A DNA stretch of 64,000 nucleotides from Palsa-459 sp963841965. Lineage in GTDB: Bacteria > Actinomycetota > Acidimicrobiia > Acidimicrobiales > RAAP-2. The stretch's first letter is position 1, and each line of letters starts with the position of its first letter. A program made the translations under genes and the position numbers. The stretch is taken from NCBI GenBank assembly GCA_963841965.1, contig CAWJES010000010.1, positions 572,700 to 636,699 on the forward strand. The letters run 5' to 3'. Below are positions 43,454 through 52,582 of the stretch, piece by piece. The notes below the pieces were generated by a model. That model did not search any database, was not told the origin of the DNA, and saw only the letters and a list, made by a program, of their open reading frames with translations.

Positions 43454-44959
43454 TCAGCCGAGCTGCTCGATGACCAGGGATGCGCTGACGTTCGACTGGG
43501 TTCCGCCCGCGAGCGCCTGCAATGTGACTGCGGCAGCCGAGGTGTTGTTGACGAGCTGCAAGACGTCGCCGGCGTTGAGAGTGAGAATCACCTGGCCGTT
43601 GTTCTGCTGGGTCCCTGCGCCGGATCCGTAGTCAGACGCAGGGTCCACAACTCCGTTGACGAACAGCGCGAACTGATTCGGCTCCACACCGGACACCGAG
43701 AAGTTCACGAGGTACGTCCCCGATGAGGTCACCACAACGGACGACGTCCCGGGCACGTGGATGATGCCCAATTCCGGCCCATTGCTGTCAAACGTGACGG
43801 CCGCTTCGAGCGGTACGACCTGAGGAGTCAAGTTGTAGATGTATGCGTATCCCGCCAGGTTTGCCGTCCCGGTCGCACCGGTCGCACCGGTCGCACCGGT
43901 ATTCCCGGTGGCTCCGGTGCTACCGGTCGCACCGGTGGGCCCCGTCGGTCCTCCTGCCGGTCCCGTAGCACCAGTGGCACCCGTTGCTCCGGTGGCTCCG
44001 GTGGCTCCGGTCACACCCGTCGGTCCCATCGGACCGGTTGCGCCAGTCGGTCCTGTGGCTCCGGTGGCACCCGTTGCTCCGGTGGCACCCGTTGCTCCGG
44101 TGGCTCCGGTCACACCCGTCGGTCCCATCGGACCGGTTGCGCCAGTCGGTCCTGTCGCTCCTGTGGCACCCGTTGCTCCGGGGGCTCCGGTCACACCCGT
44201 CGGACCCGTGGGACCCGTGGGACCGGAGGGACCGGTTGCGCCAGTCGGTCCGGTCGCCCCGGTTGCACCAGTGGATCCCGTCGTTCCCGTCGGCCCAGTC
44301 GGCCCAGTGGAACCTGTCGCCCCAGTGGCGCCGGTTGGCCCGGTACCGCCGGTCACACCCGTCGGTCCGGTCACTCCCGTTGCGCCAGTCGTTCCAGTCG
44401 CACCGGTCGAGCCGGTGGGTCCGGTCACTCCCGTCGGTCCAGTCACCCCGGTCACCCCGGTCGTGCCAGTCGCACCAGTCGTCCCTGTCGCGCCAGCGGG
44501 TCCTGTCGCACCCGTCGCGCCAGCAGGTCCCGCAGGGCCGACAGGCCCGGCTGAGCCCGTGGACCCGGTCGGGCCGGTTTCACCCACGGAACCCGTCGCG
44601 CCTGTCGCGCCGGTATTGCCCGTGGCCCCGGTCGGACCGGCTGGCCCGGTGGCACCAGCGGGCCCAGTTTGACCTGCCTCACCCGTGGGGCCTGTTGCAC
44701 CGGTCGGTCCAGTCGCACCGCGTTGTCCGTACTGGTTGATCGTGACGGGTGACGTGCCAGCCGGGCACCTGCCGTCAACCGCGCTGTAGATCAGGTGACT
44801 CGGCTGCCCGGCGGCAACACCCGGGTGGACGCATGCGGTGAATGTTGTCGGGAGCACCTTGGAGGTTGGTGATCCTGAGGCGGCGCCGATCAACCCGAGG
44901 GTGAGCGCTGCCGCTGCGCCGATCGTGAGCAGGCCGAACTTCCGAGTCAGGAACCTCAT
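43454..44959 (-). CDS. Collagen-like repeat surface protein
   Basis: A 501-residue protein. The signal segment is at residues about 8-29 (LLTIGAAAALTLGLIG...), followed by a short head with two cysteines. About 95 Gly-X-Y triplets span about 78-364, mostly GAT, GPT and GVT, with threonine in the Y place where hydroxyproline stands in animals. One register break occurs at GPA-G-GPT. The C-terminal 137 residues form a beta-rich globular domain resembling the C1q/BclA-type trimerisation heads of exosporium collagens. It is probably a trimeric fibre on the cell surface. There is no LPxTG or second membrane helix, so anchorage is unclear. Confidence 0.93.
   Translation of the reverse strand: MRFLTRKFGLLTIGAAAALTLGLIGAASGSPTSKVLPTTFTACVHPGVAAGQPSHLIYSAVDGRCPAGTSPVTINQYGQRGATGPTGATGPTGEAGQTGPAGATGPAGPTGATGNTGATGATGSVGETGPTGSTGSAGPVGPAGPAGATGATGPAGATGTTGATGTTGVTGVTGPTGVTGPTGSTGATGTTGATGVTGPTGVTGGTGPTGATGATGSTGPTGPTGTTGSTGATGATGPTGATGPSGPTGPTGPTGVTGAPGATGATGATGPTGATGPMGPTGVTGATGATGATGATGATGATGPTGATGPMGPTGVTGATGATGATGATGATGPAGGPTGPTGATGSTGATGNTGATGATGATGTANLAGYAYIYNLTPQVVPLEAAVTFDSNGPELGIIHVPGTSSVVVTSSGTYLVNFSVSGVEPNQFALFVNGVVDPASDYGSGAGTQQNNGQVILTLNAGDVLQLVNNTSAAAVTLQALAGGTQSNVSASLVIEQLG
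44011..44190 (-). repeat. Tandem duplication within the collagen region
   Basis: A 99-bp unit (44011-44109, 11 triplets) is followed by a nearly identical but 18-bp shorter copy (44110-44190), and the next unit begins the same way at 44191. The lengths are multiples of 9 bp, so the Gly-X-Y register is kept. The tract is prone to length change. Confidence 0.75.
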
Positions 44960-45098
44960 CGCCGCACCCCCTGTCGCCCGCGTTGCAATCTGCTGCGAGG
45001 CGAACAGCAGGAACCGTAGCGGGGTCGGGTCGGTTTCGCTCCGGACGTGACAGCCGTCCCGACATTCTCCAGGACACGCCGGCTCGATGCGCTCTCGG

Positions 45099-45172
45099 TG
45101 GGGCTAGTAAGAATCGAACTTACGACCTCAGCATTATCAGTGCTGCGCTCTAACCGACTGAGCTATAGCCCC
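45099..45172 (-). tRNA. tRNA-Ile (anticodon GAT)
   Basis: Read on the minus strand: acceptor GGGGCTA/TAGCCCC, discriminator A, D-loop CAGTCGGTTA, anticodon stem CAGCA/TGCTG with loop CTGATAA (anticodon GAT), T-loop GTTCGAT. The 3' CCA is not encoded. Confidence 0.96.
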
Positions 45173-45255
45173 GAGGACGCACGATCGTATCGCACCTCCC
45201 CGGAATGCCGTTCTGCGGGCGGCCGCCCCCTGCGCGCGACGGATGGAGCCCTCGG

Positions 45256-46050
45256 TCAGGGCTCCCAGACCTTCGCCGCGACGGTCTGGCTCGCGGTGGC
45301 GAGAAGCGTCCCCCGCTCGCTCCACAGGAAGGCGGTTCCCTGCCCGTAGCCTCCGACCAGCGCGTGCATCCGGATGTCGCACAGCACCCATTCGGTCTGC
45401 TCCAGCTGCACGACCCGCAGGGTGTTGTCGAGGCTTCGCCCTCGAACACGACGGCCAAACGGCTCGGAGAGTCCGCTGGACACGAAGTCGCCGAAGATGG
45501 CGAGTGTCGCGGCTGAGGGGTCGACGTGCCCTGGGACGCGACACCAGAGTGCCGAGTCATGCCCACCGGGGGTGCCGTCCATGTCGCCGAGCATCCGGCC
45601 TTTGGCGACGCGCATCTCCACGTGCTCGAAGATCGACTGTCGCATCGAATCGGGGAAGCGCCGCGGCGGGCAGCGATCGGGGTCGGGAACGATCGGAGGG
45701 GAGTCCCATACGCCAGCGAGATCGAGCTCGTTGGATCCGAGCGCCGCATTGACGGTGAGGATCTCGCGCCCCTCGACCGAACCTGTCGCTCGCGCCTGGC
45801 TCACATGTCCTCCAGCGACTGCGATCGTCACGCCGATGTCCATCGTGGAGCCCACGGGTGCGTACTGCAGGTACTGGGCCGTGGCCCAGATCGTCGGGCG
45901 CCCGGTCGCCTGCTCGAGCGCGACGAGCGCCGCGCCAAGCCCGCAGCCGCCGAAGAGGAAGTTCCCCGGCGTGATGATGTGGGACGCGACCGGCAGCTGC
46001 CACGTGTCGTCGCCGGTGCGGGTCACGCCCATGAACTCGCCGGCGTCCAC
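45256..46050 (-). CDS. TesB-like double-hotdog acyl-CoA thioesterase
   Basis: A 264-residue protein. The N-terminal hotdog is marked by GNFLFGGCGLGAALVALE and YLQYAPVGSTMDIGV; the C-terminal hotdog has LAIFGDFVSSGL and an LDNTLR segment where TesB-type enzymes carry the SLDH/LDNT active-site strand. It hydrolyses acyl-CoA. I chose the GTG at 46050, 5 nt after the stop of the SGNH gene, since the VDAGEFMGV opening matches the family; an ATG at 46032 is the alternative. Confidence 0.8.
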   Translation of the reverse strand: MDAGEFMGVTRTGDDTWQLPVASHIITPGNFLFGGCGLGAALVALEQATGRPTIWATAQYLQYAPVGSTMDIGVTIAVAGGHVSQARATGSVEGREILTVNAALGSNELDLAGVWDSPPIVPDPDRCPPRRFPDSMRQSIFEHVEMRVAKGRMLGDMDGTPGGHDSALWCRVPGHVDPSAATLAIFGDFVSSGLSEPFGRRVRGRSLDNTLRVVQLEQTEWVLCDIRMHALVGGYGQGTAFLWSERGTLLATASQTVAAKVWEP

Positions 46051-46055
46051 CGCGG

Positions 46056-46658
46056 CTACCTGGTGCGCTGGGTCAGGGCCGATGCGATCAGGTGCGCCAG
46101 TGCGGTCGCGCCCGGCCCGTCGATGGGCAGGTGCACCTCGTCCGAGTAGAACCAGCCCGGGTGGGTCTGGGCGAGCGCCGCCCAGTTCGCGATCACGACG
46201 TTGTGCGCCTTGGCTCCCGACTCGATGAGGGCGTTGTTGGCCGCCATCCATCCCCTCGTCGGCACCCAGTTCGTGACGAGGACGACCCTGCCGCACACGC
46301 TCAGCTCGTCGAGCATGGTCTGGAAGTCCGAGTGCGAGATCCAGCCGTTGGTGCCCAGGAAGACGACGAACCGGTCCGTCAGGTGGTGCGAGGCCCGGAG
46401 GCTCTCGACGAGGGGGACACCGGCCGAGAACTGCCTCGACACGACGGCGTCGACATCGATGCCGGGCATGATCTGCTCGAGGACGCCCTGCGCATCGAGC
46501 AGCACCGAGTCGCCGATCGCGATGGTGCCGGGCACGGTGACGGCGACCTTGTGGACCCGCGTGGCCGCTGCGGCACCGCTTGCGACGGGGAGCGCCACCG
46601 CGAGGAGCACGGCGGATGCGACTGCAAGCCGCCACCGCGTCGACACCGTCATCCGCAT
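46056..46658 (-). CDS. Exported SGNH-hydrolase-like protein
   Basis: A 200-residue protein with a signal segment (about 10-32, ending GAAAA). The SGNH blocks are IGDSV (nucleophile Ser, near residue 48), GTNGW (Asn) and SDEVHL (Asp/His pair near residue 183). It is similar to the SGNH domain attached to acyltransferase-3 proteins that O-acetylate cell-surface glycans. ATG 46658 is preceded by TACGAT 6 nt upstream. It is probably an operon with the thioesterase gene. Confidence 0.8.
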   Translation of the reverse strand: MRMTVSTRWRLAVASAVLLAVALPVASGAAAATRVHKVAVTVPGTIAIGDSVLLDAQGVLEQIMPGIDVDAVVSRQFSAGVPLVESLRASHHLTDRFVVFLGTNGWISHSDFQTMLDELSVCGRVVLVTNWVPTRGWMAANNALIESGAKAHNVVIANWAALAQTHPGWFYSDEVHLPIDGPGATALAHLIASALTQRTR

Positions 46659-46809
46659 GGGCGAATCGTAGGCCGAGACGCGCCGGTCCAGCGTGCGCCA
46701 CAAGGGGCGTCCGGCCCGGTCGCGTCCTAGACTTCGGCGCCTGTCGGCGATCTGCGATCGACGGCGAGGGCGTCGAACACGTCGATGCACTGCACGCGAG
46801 GGAGCGGCA

Positions 46810-48228
46810 ATGGCGATCAGGCACGATGCACCGATTCCGGACCCCGATATCTCGTCGACGAAGGGCCGTGAGCAGCGCGAGAGGGTCCCCCGGACCGTGC
46901 ACGCCGACCTGGCCGACAGGCCTGTCGGCTTCGATCCGGTCCAGGTCCTCATCGACCAGGGGGCCGGGCGGGTGCAGTCCCTCCTGCCGGTGCGGTACGG
47001 GCGGATGGCGGCGGACCGATTCAGCTTCCTGCGCGGCGCCGCCGCGGTGATGGCGGCGGACATCGCGAACGGCCCGTCGTCGGAGCTCACCGTCCAGCTC
47101 TGCGGCGACGCGCACCTGTCCAACTTCGGCGTCTTCCGCTCGCCGGAGCGGCGACTCGTCTTCGACGTCAACGACTTCGACGAGACGCACCCCGGGCCGT
47201 TCGAGTGGGACGTGAAGCGGCTCGCCGCCTCGATCGCGGTCGCCGCGGAGTCCCTCAACCTCACCGCGGGCCAGCAGGAGCGCGCCGTCCTCGCCGCCGT
47301 CGGCGAGTACCGCTCGACGATGCGCACGTTCGCAGCCGCGAAGGACCTGGACGTCTGGTACGCGCACTTCGACATCGAGAGCAACCTCGGGGCGCTCGGC
47401 AAGCGGCTCTCCGACGAGGCGATGCGGCGCACCGGGAACATGATGGCGAAGGCGAAGACGAAGGACTCGCGCAAGGCCTACGACAAGCTCGTCGAGATCG
47501 TCGACGGGCGGCCGCAGATCAAGGCGGACCCCCCGCTCGTCGTCCCCATCGCCGACCTGGCGATGCCGCCCGAGTCCGGTGGACCCGACTCGGTCTACGA
47601 CTTCCTCTTCCGGATCCTCACCGGCTACGGCGAGACCCTCCCCTACGACCGCCAGCAGCTGCTCACCCACTTCACGCCGATCGATGCCGCCCGCAAGGTC
47701 GTCGGCGTCGGGTCCGTCGGGACGCGGTGCTTCGTGGTGCTCACGCTCGGCCGCGACGGCGACGACCCCTTCTTCCTGCAGGTGAAGGAGGCCACGGCCT
47801 CGGTGCTCGAGCCCTATCTCGGTGCGTCGGTGTTCGCGACCCCCGGCCAGCGGGTCGTCGCGGGCCAGCAGATCACCCAGGCGACCCCCGACGCGTTCCT
47901 CGGGTGGTTCAGCGAGCCGACTCCTCCCGACCAGGAGCTGCGCCACTTCTACGTCCGCCAGCTCTACGACGGGAAGGCTTCGGCCGACGTCGCGAGCTTC
48001 GACGCCGACCTGCTCACCGACTACGTGATGATCTGCGGCTGGACGCTCGCCCGGGCGCACGCCCGCTCGGGGGACCGGATCGCGATCGCCTCGTATCTCG
48101 GCAAGACCGACACGTTCGACCGGTCGATCGCCTCGTTCGCCCTCGCCTACCGGGACCGGAACCGCCGCGACCACAAGGCCCTGGTCGACGCGATCTCCTC
48201 GGGAAGGGTGACTGCAGAGAACGCGTGA
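46810..48228 (+). CDS. DUF2252 family protein (kinase-like fold)
   Basis: A 472-residue protein matching the DUF2252 family: RMAADRFSFLRGAAAVMAADI, CGDAHLSNFG (the HxxN of a kinase-like catalytic loop), and FDVNDFDETHPGPFEWDVKRLAAS (the metal-binding DFD). Further landmarks are VGVGSVGTRC and the late FYVRQLYDGK. The fold resembles small-molecule and protein kinases, but the substrate is unknown. A GGGAG ribosome site precedes the ATG. The stop overlaps the next gene by 4 nt (GTGA). Confidence 0.9.
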   Translation: MAIRHDAPIPDPDISSTKGREQRERVPRTVHADLADRPVGFDPVQVLIDQGAGRVQSLLPVRYGRMAADRFSFLRGAAAVMAADIANGPSSELTVQLCGDAHLSNFGVFRSPERRLVFDVNDFDETHPGPFEWDVKRLAASIAVAAESLNLTAGQQERAVLAAVGEYRSTMRTFAAAKDLDVWYAHFDIESNLGALGKRLSDEAMRRTGNMMAKAKTKDSRKAYDKLVEIVDGRPQIKADPPLVVPIADLAMPPESGGPDSVYDFLFRILTGYGETLPYDRQQLLTHFTPIDAARKVVGVGSVGTRCFVVLTLGRDGDDPFFLQVKEATASVLEPYLGASVFATPGQRVVAGQQITQATPDAFLGWFSEPTPPDQELRHFYVRQLYDGKASADVASFDADLLTDYVMICGWTLARAHARSGDRIAIASYLGKTDTFDRSIASFALAYRDRNRRDHKALVDAISSGRVTAENA

Positions 48229-49076
48229 CCTCCCTCCTGCCTGTCCGGTGGCACCCGGCGCTGTGGGCCGGCGTCGTGATCGTCGGGCTCGCGTACGTGC
48301 TCGTGGCGCGAGAGGGCCGCTTCAAGGCGATGCCCGACCAGCGGATTCGGTTCCTGTCTGCACTCCTGCTCTTCGGCCTTGCGTGCGGCTGGCCACTCGG
48401 GGACCTGGCCGCGCACGTGTCGCTCACCGCGCTCGTCGTCCAGCGCCTGATCCTCATGCTGGCGATCGCCCCGTTGCTGCTGTCGGGGCTTCCCGACGAG
48501 CTCCTCCTCGTCGCGACGCGCCCTCGGCTCATCGATCGCCTGCTGCTCGTGCTCGGGCATCCTGGAGCCGCGGTCGCGTTCGTCACCGTGGTCGGCACGG
48601 TGACCCTGGTGCCGACGGTCGTCGGATGGGGGTCGCGCTCCGAGGCGGCCAGGGGCGTGCTCGTCGCGATCACGCTCCTCGTCGGCGTCGTGCTGTGGCT
48701 GCCGGTCCTGGGCTCCGCACCCGGCACGCGCCGGCTCAGCCACCTCGCCAAGGCTGGGTACTGCTTCATCTCGGCGCTCGTCGTCACGTCGCTCAGCGTC
48801 GTGTGGATCTTCGCGAGGCATCCCCTGTACCCGTCGCTGTCGGGCCAGCGGGCGATCCTCGGGATCAGCCCGCTCCTCGACCAGCAGCTCGCAGGGTTCG
48901 TGGCGAAGCTCGGCGCGTACGTGCCGATGTGGATCGTCGCCTTCGTGCTGTTCGCGCGAGCGGGCGACGGGGAGGAGCCGGACGACGCCACGCTGCGCTG
49001 GGTGGACGTCCAGCGCGAGTTCGAGCGCGCGGAGCGGCGCCGTGCGGTCCCGCTCGACGAGGGATCAGCCGCGTAG
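48225..49076 (+). CDS. CtaG-like cytochrome c oxidase assembly membrane protein
   Basis: A 283-residue, seven- to eight-helix membrane protein of the Caa3-type CtaG family, with the early RIRFLSALLLFGLACGWPLGDLAAHVSLTALVVQRLILM block split over helices 2-3 (its HxxxxxxxQ histidine is conserved), APLLLSGLPDELL, and YPSLSGQRAILGISPLLDQQLAG near the end. It is thought to help copper delivery to cytochrome oxidase. It is translationally coupled to the DUF2252 gene. Its stop is 4 bp from the convergent livM end. Confidence 0.82.
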   Translation: MTSLLPVRWHPALWAGVVIVGLAYVLVAREGRFKAMPDQRIRFLSALLLFGLACGWPLGDLAAHVSLTALVVQRLILMLAIAPLLLSGLPDELLLVATRPRLIDRLLLVLGHPGAAVAFVTVVGTVTLVPTVVGWGSRSEAARGVLVAITLLVGVVLWLPVLGSAPGTRRLSHLAKAGYCFISALVVTSLSVVWIFARHPLYPSLSGQRAILGISPLLDQQLAGFVAKLGAYVPMWIVAFVLFARAGDGEEPDDATLRWVDVQREFERAERRRAVPLDEGSAA

Positions 49077-49080
49077 GGAC

Positions 49081-50202
49081 TCAGCGATCCGGTGGCGTCC
49101 GCTTGACGAGCGAGCCGATGGTCCGGCGGGTGACGTCGCCGCTCGCGGCCTGGAGCGACTTCGCCTTGTGCCGGTAGTACAGGCCGGTGAAGCCGCCCGG
49201 GACGAAGACCACGAAGGCGATGAACAGGATGCCCAGCAGGAACTCGGGCTGCGAGAGCGGGACGCGCAGCACGGCTGGAAGGCTGGTGAACGTCGGCTCC
49301 GCGGACACCTTGTTGAGGTACTGCTGGAGGTACTCGTAGACCATGGCCCCGATGAGCGCGCCCCATCGCGTCCCCGGCCCGCCGAGCACCACCATGATCA
49401 GGATCGCGATGGTGACCGAGGTCGACGCGACGGTCCCGGGGAGCACGGTGCCGATCAGCAGGACGTAGACGATGCCGCCCCCCGCGGCGATGACCGAGGA
49501 GATCACGACCGAGAGCAGCTTGTACCAGTAGGGCCGTATGCCGAGCACCTCGATCCGCCGCTCGTTCTCCCGGATCGCGACGATCAGGTGGCCGGTCTCC
49601 GACGACGTCACCGTCCAGACGATGCAGGCGGCCACCGCCACGAATCCGAGCGCGATCCAGTACAGGTTCCGCGTGTTGCTGACCGCCCCCTGGACGATCG
49701 ACGGCAGCCCCGCGTCGTTGAGCGAGAGTCCAGACTCGCCGCCGGTGAGGCCGTGCGGGTTGGTCTCGATCGCGAAGTAGAACGCCTGGGCGAACGCCAG
49801 CGTCACCATCGCGAACGCGATGCCACTGACCCGCAGGGCGACCGCCCCGCTGAGGACGGCGACAACAACCGCGACCGCGAGTGCCACGGCAACCGCGGGG
49901 AAGAACGGCCAGTGCCAGTCGGTCACCGTGATGGTGAAGACGTACGCGCCGATGGCGAAGAACAGGGCGGTCCCCAGCGAGAGCAGGCCGGTGTAGCCGA
50001 ACACGAGGTCGTAGCCGATCGCCACCCCGGCGAACAGGAAGCACACGGCGAGGGGAGCGAGGGTCCCGGTCGAGTTGAGGATGTCCTCAGGTCCGGGAAG
50101 GATCCAGGGGATGTGCCATCCCGCGAACGGGATGAGCGCGAAGATGACGAGGACGGCCAGGGCGACGACCATGCTCCGATAGCGCGCGGGGATGCGCCTC
50201 AT
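49081..50202 (-). CDS. livM: Branched-chain amino-acid-type ABC transporter permease LivM
   Basis: A 373-residue permease with about 10 helices and the family segment GYTGLLSLGTALFFAIGAY, then AIRENERRIEVLGI (the EAA-like coupling loop) and LGGPGTRWGALIGA. It forms the membrane pore with LivH. Start and stop overlap as ATGA with livH. It is the last gene of the five-gene transporter operon. Confidence 0.92.
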   Translation of the reverse strand: MRRIPARYRSMVVALAVLVIFALIPFAGWHIPWILPGPEDILNSTGTLAPLAVCFLFAGVAIGYDLVFGYTGLLSLGTALFFAIGAYVFTITVTDWHWPFFPAVAVALAVAVVVAVLSGAVALRVSGIAFAMVTLAFAQAFYFAIETNPHGLTGGESGLSLNDAGLPSIVQGAVSNTRNLYWIALGFVAVAACIVWTVTSSETGHLIVAIRENERRIEVLGIRPYWYKLLSVVISSVIAAGGGIVYVLLIGTVLPGTVASTSVTIAILIMVVLGGPGTRWGALIGAMVYEYLQQYLNKVSAEPTFTSLPAVLRVPLSQPEFLLGILFIAFVVFVPGGFTGLYYRHKAKSLQAASGDVTRRTIGSLVKRTPPDR

Positions 50203-51104
50203 GCGACGCTCGCGAAGAGGCCGCGCGGACGCACCGAGAGGACGACGGCGAGCAGCAGGACGACCGAGAGGTTCCCCACCTGGGACCAGCCGGGATGGTT
50301 CCCGAGGTAGTAGTTCGTGTAGTTCTGGAGCAGCGCGATGCCGACCGCCGCGACGGCGGCCCCGCGGATGGAGCCGAGACCCCCGACGACCACGACGATG
50401 AACGTGAAGATCAGGAGGCTGTCGCCCTGGATCGGCGTGACGAAGTCGCTGTTGAACGCGATCGTGTTGAGGAGGCCGGCGAGGCCGGCCAGCGCGCCCC
50501 CGATCACGAAGACGAGGGTGAACGCGCGCCCGACGTCGATGCCGAGCGCGCTGACCATGCCGCGGTTCTCGACGCCGGCCCGGATGATGATGCCGTACCG
50601 GGTGCGTCGGAGGAACATCTCGAGGCTCACGAGCACGATGACCCCCGCTCCCAGGGCGAGGAAGGCCGCATTGGGCAGGACGACCTGGCCGATGTGCGTC
50701 GCCCCGTTGACCCACGTCGGGACGCTGATGGCGACCTCGTTGGACCCGAAGATGCCCTCCAGGAGCGCGACGATCGCGAGGTCGAGCCCGATGGTCACCA
50801 GGACCTGGCTCATCGGTCGGCCGTAGAGGGGGCGGATGAGCACCACCTCGGTGATGCCCGCCGCGAGGGCTCCGCCGATGATCGCGCCCACGATCGCGAG
50901 CAGGAAGATCGGTACGGTGCCGACCGACAAGGGCAGGTGCAGGGAGAGCTCGTACGCCGCGTACGCGCCGAGGGTGATGAACGCCCCCTGGGCGAAGTTG
51001 AGGATGTCCATGAGTCCGAAGATGAGCGTGAGGCCCGCGGCGCAGAGGAAGTAGACCCCGGCCAGGGCGAGGCCGCTGAAGGTGATGCTGAGGAACGTGC
51101 TCAC
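50199..51104 (-). CDS. livH: Branched-chain amino-acid-type ABC transporter permease LivH
   Basis: A 301-residue permease with about 8 helices, typical FGLMDILNFAQGAFITLGAY near the N-terminus, the coupling segment VENRGMVSALGIDV, and GGLGSIRGAAVAAV. The GTG start at 51104 overlaps the livF stop by 4 nt. It partners LivM. Confidence 0.92.
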   Translation of the reverse strand: MSTFLSITFSGLALAGVYFLCAAGLTLIFGLMDILNFAQGAFITLGAYAAYELSLHLPLSVGTVPIFLLAIVGAIIGGALAAGITEVVLIRPLYGRPMSQVLVTIGLDLAIVALLEGIFGSNEVAISVPTWVNGATHIGQVVLPNAAFLALGAGVIVLVSLEMFLRRTRYGIIIRAGVENRGMVSALGIDVGRAFTLVFVIGGALAGLAGLLNTIAFNSDFVTPIQGDSLLIFTFIVVVVGGLGSIRGAAVAAVGIALLQNYTNYYLGNHPGWSQVGNLSVVLLLAVVLSVRPRGLFASVA

Positions 51105-51799
51105 GAGGCTCCCCCCACGCCCAGGAGGCCGCGCACGAAGGTCTCGTCCCCGAGGTCGCTCGCCTCGCCGATGTGCACGACCTCGCCGTGGTCGAGGATG
51201 ACGATGCGATGTGCGAGGCGCCGCACCACGCTGAGGTTCTGCTCCACGAGGAGCACGGTGGCGCTCTCCGCGGCCCGCTCGAGCACCTCTGCGAACTCGG
51301 TGACCAGCTTCGGCGCGAGGCCCTTGGACGGCTCGTCGACGAGCATGAGCGGCCATCGGTTGAGCAGGGCACGGGCGATCGAAAGCATCTGCTGCTGACC
51401 ACCCGACAGGGTCCCAGCGAGCTGCTTGCCTCGTGTCTTCAGCTCCGGGAACAGCGCGTACACCTCGTCGTAGCGGGGGTCCGCGATCTGCTCGGCGAGT
51501 CGGAGGTTCTGGTTCACCGAGATGCCGGAGAAGACGTCCCGGTCCTCGGGCACGTAGGCGACCCCGATCCGCGTGATGCGGTGCGTCGCCATGCCCGACA
51601 CGTCGTGGTCGAGCACGCGGATGTCCCCGGTGCTCGGCACGAGGCCGAGGATGGCGCGCAGCGTCGTGGTCTTGCCGACGCCGTTGCGGCCGAGCAGCGC
51701 AGTCACCCCGCCCTGGGGGACGTCGAACGTCACGCCCTGGAGCACGTGGGAGCCCGCGATCGTGACGTGCAGGTCGCGCAGATCGAGTGCGCTGCTCAC
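51101..51799 (-). CDS. livF: ABC transporter ATP-binding protein LivF
   Basis: A 232-residue ATPase with Walker A GRNGVGKTTT, Q-loop YVPEDRDVFSG, signature LSGGQQQML, and Walker B LMLVDEPSKGLAP, the LivF-specific variant. It energises uptake with LivG. The GTG start overlaps livG. Confidence 0.93.
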   Translation of the reverse strand: MSSALDLRDLHVTIAGSHVLQGVTFDVPQGGVTALLGRNGVGKTTTLRAILGLVPSTGDIRVLDHDVSGMATHRITRIGVAYVPEDRDVFSGISVNQNLRLAEQIADPRYDEVYALFPELKTRGKQLAGTLSGGQQQMLSIARALLNRWPLMLVDEPSKGLAPKLVTEFAEVLERAAESATVLLVEQNLSVVRRLAHRIVILDHGEVVHIGEASDLGDETFVRGLLGVGGAS

Positions 51800-52566
51800 A
51801 GCGGCTCGCCCAGGTAGGCACTCTGGACCGCCTCGTCGGCCATCACCGACGCCGGATCCCCGAGCGCGAGCAGGCGGCCGAAGTCGAGGACGGCGACCTT
51901 CTCGGCGAGCCCGAGCACGACGGCCATGTGGTGCTCGACCATCACGACGGTCCGTCCCTCGGAGTGGAGCCGACCGATGAGGTCGACGAGCATGGGGACG
52001 TCACCGGTGTTGACGCCGGCCATGGGCTCATCGAGCAGCAGGACCCTCGCCTCACCGGCGAGCAGCACCGCCAGCTCCAGCTTGCGCTTCTCCCCGTGCG
52101 ACAGGGCAGCGGTGATGCGCATGGCCATGTCGGCGAGCCCCACAGCCTGCAGCGCGTCGAACGCCGTGGTGGTGGCAGCGTCGTCCGCCCGCGGACGACG
52201 CCACACGCGCATGCTGCCGCCGTGCCGCGCCTGCACTGCGAGCCGGGCGTTCTCGAGCACCGTGAGCGAGTTGAAGAGACTCGAGGTCTGGAAGGTCCTG
52301 CCCAGTCCGAGCCGCGCCCGTGCGGATGGTCCGACACCCCGCATGTCCTGTCCCTCGAACTCGATCGTCCCCGCCGTGGGGGTGATCGTGCCGCTCAGGA
52401 GGTTCAGCAGTGTGCTCTTGCCAGCGCCGTTGGGGCCGATGATGCCGAGGAAGGCACCACCCTCAACCTCGAGGTTGATGTCGGTGAGGATCTCCGAGCC
52501 TCCAACGCGGAACCCCAGCCCGGCGGTCCGCAAGGCGGCCGGGCTGGGGTTCGCGGTTGGATCCAT
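51796..52566 (-). CDS. livG: ABC transporter ATP-binding protein LivG
   Basis: A 256-residue ATPase with Walker A GPNGAGKST, signature LSHGEKRKLELA and Walker B VLLLDEPMAGVN. The GEKR form of the signature and the C-terminal YLGEPL are typical of LivG. It starts 16 nt after the substrate-binding-protein gene. Confidence 0.93.
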   Translation of the reverse strand: MDPTANPSPAALRTAGLGFRVGGSEILTDINLEVEGGAFLGIIGPNGAGKSTLLNLLSGTITPTAGTIEFEGQDMRGVGPSARARLGLGRTFQTSSLFNSLTVLENARLAVQARHGGSMRVWRRPRADDAATTTAFDALQAVGLADMAMRITAALSHGEKRKLELAVLLAGEARVLLLDEPMAGVNTGDVPMLVDLIGRLHSEGRTVVMVEHHMAVVLGLAEKVAVLDFGRLLALGDPASVMADEAVQSAYLGEPL

Positions 52567-52582
52567 GCTTCGAGAGGACCGC

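Noticed and set aside
43839..44672. A 277-codon Pro/Val-rich frame on the plus strand.
   Set aside because: It is the exact antisense of the Gly-X-Y repeats; the repeat keeps several frames open. The minus-strand frame has the signal peptide and globular head.
43860..44700. Regular short repeats that could suggest a CRISPR array.
   Set aside because: The period is 9 bp and its multiples, in coding phase, with no unique spacers; they encode collagen triplets.
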